The notes below the pieces were generated by a model. That model saw only the letters and a list, made by a program, of their open reading frames with translations. It had not been told where the DNA came from and ran no database searches. 8,994 bases of DNA, from positions 1 to 8,994 of the forward strand of contig DYOK01000107.1 of NCBI GenBank assembly GCA_020720565.1, in the 5' to 3' direction. The position numbers and the translations under genes were made by a program. Below are positions 1 to 7,240 of this stretch, one piece after another. The DNA is from Acetofilamentum sp. (lineage in GTDB: Bacteria > Bacteroidota > Bacteroidia > Bacteroidales > JAFGXI01). Position 1 is the stretch's first letter; every line of letters starts with the position of its first letter.

Positions 1-133
1 TAATATGATGCTTAAATTCATCGGGCAATGTACTTTTGTACGGTGTATTTGGGGCATGGTAAAACGGTAATTTATTTAGGCTTTTGGACTTATCCAATAT
101 TTTAAAAGATTGTTTGTCAGCATACTGCGACAT
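1..133 (-). CDS. N-terminal fragment of an unidentified protein, cut by the left edge
   Basis: An open frame begins at an ATG (complement of 131-133) and runs 44 codons without a stop to the window edge, so only the N-terminus is visible. It begins MSQYADKQSFKILDK, and later contains PFYHAPNTPYKSTLPDEF. An in-frame TAA lies eight codons before the ATG, so no earlier ATG start is available. There is no signal peptide or membrane segment in the visible part; it is polar and lysine-rich. The gene is divergent from mfd, with 52 nt between the two start codons, so any promoters for both must be packed there or overlap the coding ends. I do not recognise the family. Chance openness over 44 codons is possible in AT-rich DNA, so the call is moderate; the continuation beyond the window would settle it. 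Confidence 0.45.
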   Translation of the reverse strand, partial: MSQYADKQSFKILDKSKSLNKLPFYHAPNTPYKSTLPDEFKHHI

Positions 134-165
134 AAATACACAATTTTTATATTTTTATAACTTGG

Positions 166-180
166 AAGGTCAAAGACCTT
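166..180. repeat. Perfect interrupted palindrome just before the mfd start codon
   Basis: AAGGTC-AAA-GACCTT: two 6-bp arms that are exact reverse complements, around a 3-nt spacer. It ends 5 nt before the mfd ATG. Fifteen bases (AGGTCAAAGACCTTA, 167-181) recur exactly in the rlmD leader at 3649-3663. As DNA it could be an operator for a dimeric regulator. As RNA it could form a small hairpin inside the ribosome footprint of the mfd start. No regulator is identified. Confidence 0.6.
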
Positions 181-185
181 AATCT

Positions 186-3100
186 ATGTCAACACCCATT
201 CATCCAGCAGAATTTATTATCGACGAATTGTATTTTGATACGCAAGATGCGCTTATCGACCCATCGAAACTGCAGCATTGGCAAGGTTTATCGGGCTCGG
301 CTCGGGCATTAAAATTGGGACGTCTGTTTAAAAAATCGAATGCAATTTTTGTGGTGGTGCTCAACGATAAAGAACAAGCTGCCTATTTTGCCAACGATCT
401 TAAAGCGGTGGTTCATGCCGAAGACGTCTTGTTTTATCCATTTTCGTATAAACGTAGCTTTAAAGAATCTTTGGCCGATGCATCTTCAATTGTGTTGCGT
501 ACCGAGGTGCTTAGCCGATTGCAGTCGAATGGTGCCAAAGTTATTGTGGTGACCTACCCAGAGGCACTTATCGAGCACGTCCCCAATTCGAAATCGCTTA
601 AAAACAGTGTGCTCGAAATTAAAGTCGGACAAATGTTATCGATCGATTTTGTTCAAGAAGTGCTCGAAGACCAAAGCTTTGAACGGGTCGATTTCGTGTT
701 TAAGCCCGGACAATACGCCCTGCGAGGGAGCTTAACCGATATTTTTTCGTTTGCACACGACAAACCCTACCGAATCGATTTTTTTGGCGATGAGGTCGAA
801 ACCATCCGTAGTTTCGATATCCAAACCCAATTGTCGATTGATAAAATGCCATCGATTGATATTGTACCAAATTTACAGGGACATGCCGATGTCGAACAGA
901 TTCCATTTTCGAATTATTTGCCCGATTCGGCATTTTGGATCAGCGAAGATTGGTACTATCAAGTAGATCAAATACAAACTTTGGTCGAGAAAAATAGTGA
1001 CGATGCTGCCATATCGAAGCAATTGGTCGATGCCGCTTCGATGTGGAGCGACCTAGATAGATTGTGCCGGATCAATTTGGGTGGTCAGCGCATCAAAGGA
1101 GCCACCGAAATTAAACACCAAACCGAGCCACAACCAGCCTTTAACAAAAACTTTGATTTGTTAATGGCCGACTTAAAACAAAAGCTTGCCAATGGATATC
1201 GTGGCATGGTGTTGTCGGAGAATCCCACTCAGATTGACCGTTTATCCGATATTTTGCAAAGTAAACATGTCGAAATACGCATGGCTGCCGTATCGCAAAA
1301 TTTGCACGAGGGATTTGTCGATCACGATCTAAAACGCTTCGTATATACCGACCATCAGATATTTAACCGATTTCACAAGCATCAAATCAAAACCAATGTG
1401 GGTGCCGAAAGCACCATTACATTGCAAGAGCTTAACGAATTGCAGCCCGGCGATTATGTGGTGCATCAAGACCATGGTATCGGGAAATTTGTAGGCTTAC
1501 AAACCATCGATGTCAACGGAAAACCTCAAGAATCGATTCGATTGATGTATCAAGATAACGATGTGTTGTTCATTAGTATCCATTCCTTACACCGTATTTC
1601 GAAATATCGCGGCAAAGACGGCACACCACCTAAAATTTACAAACTAGGTTCTGGTGCATGGGCTAAAACAAAGGCCACCACCAAGAAAAAGGTTAAGGAT
1701 ATTGCCAAGGATTTGATTGCTTTGTACGCACAACGCTTGCAAGAACCTGGTTTTGCATACAGCCCCGATACTTATTTGCAAGAAGAACTCGAAGCGTCTT
1801 TTATGTACGAAGATACGCCCGATCAATTTAAGGCCAGTGTTGCGGTTAAAGAAGACATGGAGCGTCCCGTACCTATGGATCGATTGGTGTGTGGAGACGT
1901 AGGATTTGGCAAGACCGAAATAGCCATTCGAGCCGCTTTTAAAGCCGCCACCGAAGGGCGACAAACGGCTATTTTAGTACCCACCACTATTCTAGCTTTT
2001 CAGCATTACAATACATTCCGCCATCGTCTTAAAGACTTTCCTGTAAAGGTCGAATACATTAGCCGATTAAGAACCGCCAAGCAACAAACCGAAATTAAAA
2101 AAGAACTTAAAGAAGGCAAAATTGATATCCTTATCGGAACCCATCGGATTGTAGGTAAAGATATGGAATTTAAAGATTTAGGCTTGTTGGTGGTCGACGA
2201 AGAACAAAAGTTTGGTGTGGCCTTGAAGGAAAAACTTAAATCGATTAAAGTTAATGTCGACACCTTAACGTTGACCGCAACGCCGATTCCGCGAACCTTA
2301 CAGTTTTCGCTCATGGGGGCACGCGATATGTCGGTTATAAACACCCCACCGCCCAATCGATATCCTGTTCAAACAGAACTTCACATTTTTAACGAAGCGG
2401 TGATTCAAGAGGCCATTCGTTACGAAGTGGCCAGAGGCGGGCAAGTGTTTTTTATCCACAATAGGGTTCAAAACATTAAAGAAGTTCAGCAATTAATCCA
2501 TCGACTTTGCCCCGAAGTGACTTCTGTGATTGGGCACGGTCAAATGGATGGGGCAGAACTAGAAGATGTTATGCTCGACTTTATGGATGGAAAATACGAT
2601 GTGCTTATTGCCACCACCATTATCGAATCTGGTCTCGATATTTCGAATGCCAACACCATGATCATTAACAATGCACATAATTTCGGATTAAGCACATTGC
2701 ATCAATTACGCGGTAGAGTAGGACGTACCAACAAAAAGGCATTTGCCTATTTGTTAGCCCCAGACCCTTCGGTACTAACCGACGAAGCCCGTCGTCGATT
2801 AAAAGCCATCGAAGATTTTTCCGATTTAGGAAGTGGTTTTAATATTTCGCTCCAAGACCTCGATATACGTGGTGCTGGCGATATTTTAGGTGGCGAACAA
2901 TCGGGCTTTATTGCTGAGATTGGATTCGAAACCTATCAGAAAATTTTGCAAGAAGCCATTCAAGAGCTGAAAGAACAAGAGTTTAAATCGGTTTACGAAG
3001 AGCAAAAAACCATTTCGGCAGAGGAGCTTAATCAATTGCAATTTGTTAACGACTGTCAGATCGATACCGATTTAGAACTTCGTTTCCCCGACGACTACAT

Positions 3101-3512
3101 TCAAAATATTGCCGAACGCATGCGTTTATACCGCGAACTCGACAATTTGCAAACCGACGAGGAGCTCGAAGTTTTTAGCCGTCAACTCGAAGACCGTTTT
3201 GGACCCATGCCTTCGGTGGGTCAAGATTTGATCGAGGTGGTTCGCTTGCGCCGATTAGCCATGTCGCTGGGCATGGAGCGTCTGAGCTTAAAATCGGGAA
3301 AAATGAAATGCTATTTTGTGGCCAATTCCGATTCGATGTTCTATCAGACCGAACGATTTGGAACGGTTTTAAAATGGTTGCAATTTTCGCGTAAAGGCGA
3401 TTTAAAAGACGTAAAAGGTCGGTTAATATTAACCCTAGAATCGATCAATCAGATTTCGAAAGCCTACCAAGTCTTGCATCAAATTTATACATTTGAAGTC
3501 AAAAATGTTTAA
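186..3512 (+). CDS. mfd: Transcription-repair coupling factor Mfd
   Basis: Mfd is a cytoplasmic ATP-driven DNA translocase. It binds RNA polymerase stalled at a lesion, pushes it off, and recruits UvrA to start nucleotide excision repair. The protein has 1108 residues (E. coli 1148). The N-terminal UvrB-like module includes YALRGSLTDIF (177-187), in the region that binds UvrA in the family. Its ancestral ATP-binding loop is degenerate (LSGSARALKLG, about 35-45, no GKT), as is usual for Mfd. The RNA polymerase-interacting CarD-like domain starts near LQPGDYVVHQDHGIG (419-433). The motor has Walker A GDVGFGKT (570-577), Walker B DEEQKFG (671-677) and motif VI QLRGRVGRT (840-848). The C-terminal TRCF regulatory domain covers roughly 990-1090. 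An in-frame TAA two codons upstream fixes the start, and there is no Shine-Dalgarno sequence. The frame is intact with all motor motifs present. Identification is secure. Confidence 0.97.
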   Translation: MSTPIHPAEFIIDELYFDTQDALIDPSKLQHWQGLSGSARALKLGRLFKKSNAIFVVVLNDKEQAAYFANDLKAVVHAEDVLFYPFSYKRSFKESLADASSIVLRTEVLSRLQSNGAKVIVVTYPEALIEHVPNSKSLKNSVLEIKVGQMLSIDFVQEVLEDQSFERVDFVFKPGQYALRGSLTDIFSFAHDKPYRIDFFGDEVETIRSFDIQTQLSIDKMPSIDIVPNLQGHADVEQIPFSNYLPDSAFWISEDWYYQVDQIQTLVEKNSDDAAISKQLVDAASMWSDLDRLCRINLGGQRIKGATEIKHQTEPQPAFNKNFDLLMADLKQKLANGYRGMVLSENPTQIDRLSDILQSKHVEIRMAAVSQNLHEGFVDHDLKRFVYTDHQIFNRFHKHQIKTNVGAESTITLQELNELQPGDYVVHQDHGIGKFVGLQTIDVNGKPQESIRLMYQDNDVLFISIHSLHRISKYRGKDGTPPKIYKLGSGAWAKTKATTKKKVKDIAKDLIALYAQRLQEPGFAYSPDTYLQEELEASFMYEDTPDQFKASVAVKEDMERPVPMDRLVCGDVGFGKTEIAIRAAFKAATEGRQTAILVPTTILAFQHYNTFRHRLKDFPVKVEYISRLRTAKQQTEIKKELKEGKIDILIGTHRIVGKDMEFKDLGLLVVDEEQKFGVALKEKLKSIKVNVDTLTLTATPIPRTLQFSLMGARDMSVINTPPPNRYPVQTELHIFNEAVIQEAIRYEVARGGQVFFIHNRVQNIKEVQQLIHRLCPEVTSVIGHGQMDGAELEDVMLDFMDGKYDVLIATTIIESGLDISNANTMIINNAHNFGLSTLHQLRGRVGRTNKKAFAYLLAPDPSVLTDEARRRLKAIEDFSDLGSGFNISLQDLDIRGAGDILGGEQSGFIAEIGFETYQKILQEAIQELKEQEFKSVYEEQKTISAEELNQLQFVNDCQIDTDLELRFPDDYIQNIAERMRLYRELDNLQTDEELEVFSRQLEDRFGPMPSVGQDLIEVVRLRRLAMSLGMERLSLKSGKMKCYFVANSDSMFYQTERFGTVLKWLQFSRKGDLKDVKGRLILTLESINQISKAYQVLHQIYTFEVKNV

Positions 3513-3551
3513 ATTTAAGTGTAGAGAAGGTCTGCTCGACAAAGGGGCGAC

Positions 3552-3571
3552 AGCGCAATTTGAATTGTGCT
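3552..3571 (+). terminator. Weak hairpin after mfd, possible terminator
   Basis: Arms at 3552-3560 and 3563-3571 can pair over nine positions with one G-T wobble; the terminal pairs around the 2-nt centre would open to give a realistic loop of about six. It sits 40 nt after the mfd stop, but only a short TTTAAG follows instead of a long T run. Termination would be inefficient at best. It overlaps the upstream half of a candidate rlmD promoter. Confidence 0.3.
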
Positions 3572-3595
3572 TTAAGTACTAATAATATAATGTTG
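3565..3595 (+). promoter_or_regulatory. Candidate Bacteroidota-type promoter for rlmD
   Basis: A TTG at 3565-3567, a 20-nt spacer, and TAATGTTG at 3588-3595. The known promoter consensus of this phylum is TTG (about -33) and TAnnTTTG (about -7), about 17-23 nt apart. The -7 element here has one mismatch. If used, the rlmD transcript would have a leader of about 125 nt containing both palindromes at 3649-3661 and 3692-3702. A match this short in AT-rich DNA can occur by chance. Confidence 0.3.
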
Positions 3596-3648
3596 GGTTT
3601 TTATTTGAATATGAAATTGTTTTACTGTATGTATCAAAAATTATAAAT

Positions 3649-3663
3649 AGGTCAAAGACCTTA
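3649..3663. repeat. Second copy of the interrupted palindrome, in the rlmD leader
   Basis: AGGTC-AAA-GACCT, with 5-bp arms, followed by TA. All 15 bases equal those at 167-181 before mfd. It lies 62 nt upstream of the rlmD ATG, unlike the mfd copy, which almost touches the start codon. The variable distance argues somewhat against a ribosome-binding role and in favour of a protein-binding site or a dispersed repeat. Confidence 0.55.
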
Positions 3664-3691
3664 CATTAACATTACCAAGAAAAAATTAACA

Positions 3692-3702
3692 GGTCGACGA
3701 CC
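3692..3702. repeat. Third, diverged palindrome copy (GGTC-GAC-GACC) in the rlmD leader
   Basis: The GGTC and GACC arms are kept, but the spacer is GAC instead of AAA and the outer bases no longer pair. It begins 43 nt after the start of the copy at 3649 and ends 23 nt before the rlmD ATG. Conserved arms with a changed centre are what a dimeric binding site or a hairpin would show. With only 4-bp arms, and in DNA rich in TCGA, coincidence is possible. Confidence 0.35.
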
Positions 3703-3725
3703 AAAAACAAAATATTGAATTATAA

Positions 3726-5132
3726 ATGGGAAAGAAAAACGTTCGGAAAATAATCGAAAATATAGAGATTATCGACATTGCGGCAGAAGGGAATGCTCTG
3801 GCCAGACACGAAGGTAAAGTTATTTTTGTATCGGGGGCCGTGCCCGGCGATGTGGTCGATGTGGAATTGATGCGAAATCAGAAATCGCATGCCGAAGCTC
3901 GCGTTGTTCAGTTTAAATCTTACTCAAAAGACCGTGTTGAACCCGAATGTGCTCACTTTGGCGTGTGTGGTGGTTGCAAATGGCAACAATATCCGTACGA
4001 AAAACAAATCGAACACAAACACAAACAAGTACTCGATCAATTCAAACGTATTGGGCATATCGAAATTGGCGAAATACTGCCGATTCTCGGTTCGGCTTCC
4101 ATTTTTAATTACAGAAACAAATTAGAATTTACGTTTTCCGACAAACGTTGGCTTACAGTGGGCGAAATACAAGACCAGACCGATATTGTCGAACGTCGGG
4201 CCTTGGGTTTTCACATTCCAAAGCTTTTCGATAAAGTGATGGATGTTCAAAAATGCCATTTGCAAGGGGGCTACTCTAACGATATTCGAAATGCCATACG
4301 AAGCTTTTGCTTCGAAAATGACTATACTTTTTTTAATATCCGCGAGCAACATGGTTTGATGCGTAACCTCATTATTCGCAATACCATGGATGGCCAACTG
4401 ATGGTAATTGTATCATTTTTTGAACCCGATACCGAAAAAATTGAAGCATTGATGCAGTTTCTTAAAGCGACGTTTCCGCAAATCACTTCGTTGATGTATG
4501 TGGTCAATCAAAAACGTAACGACACATTGCTCGACCAAGAGATTATTACGTTCCACGGTGCCGATACCATGCTCGAACGAATGGAAGATTTGACATTTGC
4601 AGTGGGTCCAAAATCGTTTTACCAAACCAACGCCCCTCAAGCATTAGAATTGTACAAAATTACCCGTGAAATGGCACAGTTAACAGGCCAAGAAGTGGTT
4701 TACGACTTGTACACCGGCACCGGTACCATTGCTTTGTTTGTGGCCAAACATGCCAAAAAAGTAATCGGCATCGAATATGTCGAAGAAGCCATTGTCGATG
4801 CCAAAATCAATGCTAAAGCCAATGGCATACAGCATGTCGACTTTTTTGCCGGTGATATGAAAGACGTGCTTAACGACGCTTTTATTCAAAATCACGGCAC
4901 CCCCGACGTCATGATCATCGACCCACCACGTGCCGGCATGCACAAAGATGTGGTCGATACCATTCTAAGAGCACAACCACAGCGAATTGTTTACGTCAGC
5001 TGCAACCCGGCCACACAGGCACGCGACATCGCCCTGCTCGACGAACAATATCGGACCGTCAAAATTCAACCTGTCGACATGTTCCCGCACACCCACCACG
5101 TCGAAAATGTGGCATTATTGGAACGTCGGTAA
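3726..5132 (+). CDS. rlmD: 23S rRNA (uracil-C5)-methyltransferase, RlmD/RumA family
   Basis: This enzyme transfers a methyl group from S-adenosylmethionine to C5 of a uracil in 23S rRNA (U1939 in E. coli numbering for RlmD). The protein has 468 residues, slightly longer than E. coli RlmD. It starts with a TRAM RNA-binding domain (about 8-66). Four cysteines, C75, C81, C84 (CAHFGVCGGC) and C177, match the iron-sulfur ligands of the family. The methyltransferase fold shows YDLYTGTGT (326-334, SAM binding) and DPPRAG (399-404). The nucleophile is C426 in YVSCNPATQARD, and the likely proton-abstracting residue is E460 in HVENV. The first possible ATG is used: an in-frame TAA is the codon before it. 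The family also contains dual-site RlmCD enzymes (U747 and U1939), which cannot be told apart here by sequence alone. The last 270 nt are clearly richer in GC than the rest. Confidence 0.93.
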   Translation: MGKKNVRKIIENIEIIDIAAEGNALARHEGKVIFVSGAVPGDVVDVELMRNQKSHAEARVVQFKSYSKDRVEPECAHFGVCGGCKWQQYPYEKQIEHKHKQVLDQFKRIGHIEIGEILPILGSASIFNYRNKLEFTFSDKRWLTVGEIQDQTDIVERRALGFHIPKLFDKVMDVQKCHLQGGYSNDIRNAIRSFCFENDYTFFNIREQHGLMRNLIIRNTMDGQLMVIVSFFEPDTEKIEALMQFLKATFPQITSLMYVVNQKRNDTLLDQEIITFHGADTMLERMEDLTFAVGPKSFYQTNAPQALELYKITREMAQLTGQEVVYDLYTGTGTIALFVAKHAKKVIGIEYVEEAIVDAKINAKANGIQHVDFFAGDMKDVLNDAFIQNHGTPDVMIIDPPRAGMHKDVVDTILRAQPQRIVYVSCNPATQARDIALLDEQYRTVKIQPVDMFPHTHHVENVALLERR

Positions 5133-5149
5133 TATGCAAAAAGGTATTA

Positions 5150-5162
5150 ATTCGTAACGAAT
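5150..5162. repeat. Short inverted repeat downstream of rlmD
   Basis: ATTCG-TAA-CGAAT, with perfect 5-bp arms, lies 18 nt after the rlmD stop codon. No T run follows directly, so it is not a convincing terminator. The remainder of the rlmD-uvrC gap is AT-rich; I found no complete promoter pair or copy of the GGTC-NNN-GACC palindrome in it. Confidence 0.25.
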
Positions 5163-5286
5163 AGTCGTTTTATAACATTTCAAATTACATTATTAACAAC
5201 CCCTCGAAATGTGCAAATGATAAATTTTTTCGATAATATTGTTGTTCCCATAAAAATTTACAACTTTAACGGCTCAATAAAGCACT

Positions 5287-7101
5287 ATGCAAACCGAAGA
5301 ACGAATCAAACAATTGGTCAACGATTTACCCCATCAACCTGGGGTGTACCAATATTTCGATAAATCGGGAACTATTATCTATATCGGGAAGGCAAAAAAT
5401 CTTAAAAAGAGGGTGTCCTCGTATTTTAACAAAATCCAAGAAAGTGCCAAAACCCGTATTTTAGTTCGGAAAATTGAAGACATTAAACACATTATTGTCG
5501 ATACCGAAACCGATGCTTTATTGCTCGAAAACAGTTTAATCAAAAAATATCAGCCAAGGTATAATGTGTTGCTTAAAGACGACAAAACGTATCCTTGGAT
5601 TGCCATCAAAAGCGAGCGTTATCCTCGGGTGGTTTATACCCGTCAGATGGAAAAAGACGGAAGTACGTATTTTGGTCCTTACACGTCGACCTATCTGGTC
5701 AAAACACTGTTGGCCATGATTAAAAAACTGTATCCTTTGAGAACTTGTCACCACGTGTTAAGTGCTGATAATATTGCACAAGGTAAATTCAAGGAGTGTC
5801 TCGATTATCATATCGGCTTATGTAAAGCACCATGTATCGGATTGCACGATGAGGCCGATTATGTGCGTAACATAGCACAAATCAAACATATTTTACGTGG
5901 CAATTTGTCGGTTGTAAAACATGAGTTGACAGCCCTGATGCGTCACGAAGCCGAAGAATTGAATTTTGAAATGGCGCAGGTTTATAAAGAAAAGATTGCT
6001 ACCATCGAAAATTATCAAAACAAATCGACAGTGGTAAGTCAAACCATTAACAATGTCGATGTATTTTCGGTGATAGAAGACGATAAATATCTGTATGTCA
6101 ATTATTTTAAGATAATTGATGGTGCCATTTTACAGTCTTACACCATGGAGGCAAAGAAAACCATCGACGAGCCTGTGGGCGATATTCTGATACAAGCTAT
6201 CTTGTTTATTAGGGAAAAATTTAATTCTTTATCGAAAGAAATTGTGGTGCCATTCGAGCTGGAATATGCCCTCGACGGTATTTTGGTTACCGTGCCAAAA
6301 CAAGGCGACAAAAAGAAGTTGCTCGATCTGTCGTTCAAAAATCTGAAGTATTACCAACGCGATAAACTCAAACAACGCGAAAATGTCGATCCCGAAAAGT
6401 ATGGTAATCGCAAATTAATACAAATGCAAACCGATTTACATTTGAACGAAATACCGTTGCATATCGAAGGCTTCGATAATTCGAACATTCAAGGCACTAA
6501 CCCTGTCGCCTCGTGTGTGGTGTTTAAAAATGGAAAACCATCGAAACGCGATTACCGACACTTCAAAGTTAAAACAGTCGAAGGTCCAGACGATTTCGCT
6601 TCGATGGAAGAAATTGTTTATCGACGTTACAAGCGTTTGATGGACGAACAACAGAGCTTGCCTCAGCTCATTATTATCGACGGTGGAAAAGGACAATTAG
6701 GTGCTGCTTTAAAAAGCATTAAAGCGCTCGATTTATATGGGAAAGTGGGGATTATTGGCATTGCCAAGCGGCTCGAAGAAATTTATTTCCCTGGCGATTC
6801 GGTGCCTTTGTATTTGGATAAAAATTCTGGTACACTCAAATTGATTCAGCAGGTACGAAATGAGTCGCACCGTTTCGGATTACTGTTCCACAGGCAATTG
6901 CGGTCCAATAATTTTATACAGAGCGAATTAGAGCAAATCGAGGGCGTTGGCGAAAAATCTATCGAAAAACTTTTAAACCATTTTGGCTCGGTCGAGCAAG
7001 TTAAAAAAGCCGGTCTCGACGACATTCAAGATTGCTTAGGAAAAGAGAAATTATCGCTTCTGGTTTATCAACATTTTCATCAATCGGATTCGGGAGTCTA
7101 A
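5287..7101 (+). CDS. uvrC: Excinuclease ABC subunit C (UvrC)
   Basis: UvrC is the nuclease of nucleotide excision repair: it binds the UvrB-DNA complex and cuts on both sides of the lesion. The protein has 604 residues (E. coli 610). The GIY-YIG domain makes the 3' cut and shows GVY (19-21), YIG (32-34), R42, E81 and N93. Cysteines C154, C171, C179 and C183 match the conserved iron-sulfur signature. The UVR motif that contacts UvrB is at about 206-241 (ELNFEMAQVYKEKI). The RNase H-like domain makes the 5' cut, with D397 (FDNSNIQG), D436 (GPDDFAS), D465 (IDGGKGQ) and H528 (ESHRF) as its acidic and histidine catalytic residues. Helix-hairpin-helix DNA-binding repeats end the protein (about 549-600). 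An in-frame TAA three codons upstream fixes the start. All catalytic residues are present, so it should be active. Confidence 0.97.
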   Translation: MQTEERIKQLVNDLPHQPGVYQYFDKSGTIIYIGKAKNLKKRVSSYFNKIQESAKTRILVRKIEDIKHIIVDTETDALLLENSLIKKYQPRYNVLLKDDKTYPWIAIKSERYPRVVYTRQMEKDGSTYFGPYTSTYLVKTLLAMIKKLYPLRTCHHVLSADNIAQGKFKECLDYHIGLCKAPCIGLHDEADYVRNIAQIKHILRGNLSVVKHELTALMRHEAEELNFEMAQVYKEKIATIENYQNKSTVVSQTINNVDVFSVIEDDKYLYVNYFKIIDGAILQSYTMEAKKTIDEPVGDILIQAILFIREKFNSLSKEIVVPFELEYALDGILVTVPKQGDKKKLLDLSFKNLKYYQRDKLKQRENVDPEKYGNRKLIQMQTDLHLNEIPLHIEGFDNSNIQGTNPVASCVVFKNGKPSKRDYRHFKVKTVEGPDDFASMEEIVYRRYKRLMDEQQSLPQLIIIDGGKGQLGAALKSIKALDLYGKVGIIGIAKRLEEIYFPGDSVPLYLDKNSGTLKLIQQVRNESHRFGLLFHRQLRSNNFIQSELEQIEGVGEKSIEKLLNHFGSVEQVKKAGLDDIQDCLGKEKLSLLVYQHFHQSDSGV

Positions 7102-7156
7102 ATCTACCTTGGGTCTTCGGGCTGTTGGTATACTTTATATAAATATTTTACCCCAT

Positions 7157-7182
7157 AAAAAAAAGGGGAACACGTCCCCTTT
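7157..7182 (-). terminator. Strong intrinsic terminator for the lipoprotein gene
   Basis: Arms AAAGGGGA (7162-7169) and TCCCCTTT (7175-7182) are perfect complements around a 5-nt loop. Read on the minus strand, the stem is followed directly by eight Ts (complement of 7157-7164), the classical layout. It lies about 60 nt past the lipoprotein stop codon. In the plus direction no T run follows, so it should serve mainly the minus strand, although the stem may also slow transcripts coming from uvrC. Confidence 0.85.
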
Positions 7183-7197
7183 CTGGTCTACAAAACT

Positions 7198-7221
7198 TAG
7201 CCTATAAGGCTATTTATTTTT
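7198..7221 (+). terminator. Candidate terminator for uvrC
   Basis: TAGCCT-ATA-AGGCTA forms a 6-bp perfect stem with a 3-nt loop (7198-7212), followed on the plus strand by TTTATTTTT. It lies 97 nt past the uvrC stop and almost touches the 3' end of the convergent lipoprotein gene. The stem is short, so strength is uncertain, but orientation and T run suit the plus strand. Confidence 0.5.
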
Positions 7222-7240
7222 AGATGGCTTGTTCGAATTT

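Noticed and set aside
134..185. Promoter for mfd with TATATTTT at 148-155 as the -7 element
   Set aside because: The nearest TTTG upstream (113-116) is 31 nt away, outside the usual 17-23 nt spacing.
1644..2356. Antisense open frames of 106 and 116 codons inside mfd
   Set aside because: They lie opposite the highly conserved helicase motor, have low-complexity or implausible translations, and no leader. They are shadows of mfd, helped by its codon bias.
4122..4943. Several overlapping minus-strand open frames inside rlmD
   Set aside because: They overlap one another in different frames opposite an intact conserved enzyme; translations look like no protein family.
5133..5286. Promoter for uvrC with TATTGTTG at 5237-5244
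   Set aside because: No TTG element lies at the required distance upstream; the 8-mer alone is too weak in AT-rich DNA.
5536..6696. Minus-strand open frames inside uvrC
   Set aside because: Short, antisense to conserved nuclease domains, with no independent support.
7085..7240. Small gene or structured RNA in the convergent gap
   Set aside because: The gap is explained by two terminator hairpins; no open frame of useful length and no tRNA-like structure.
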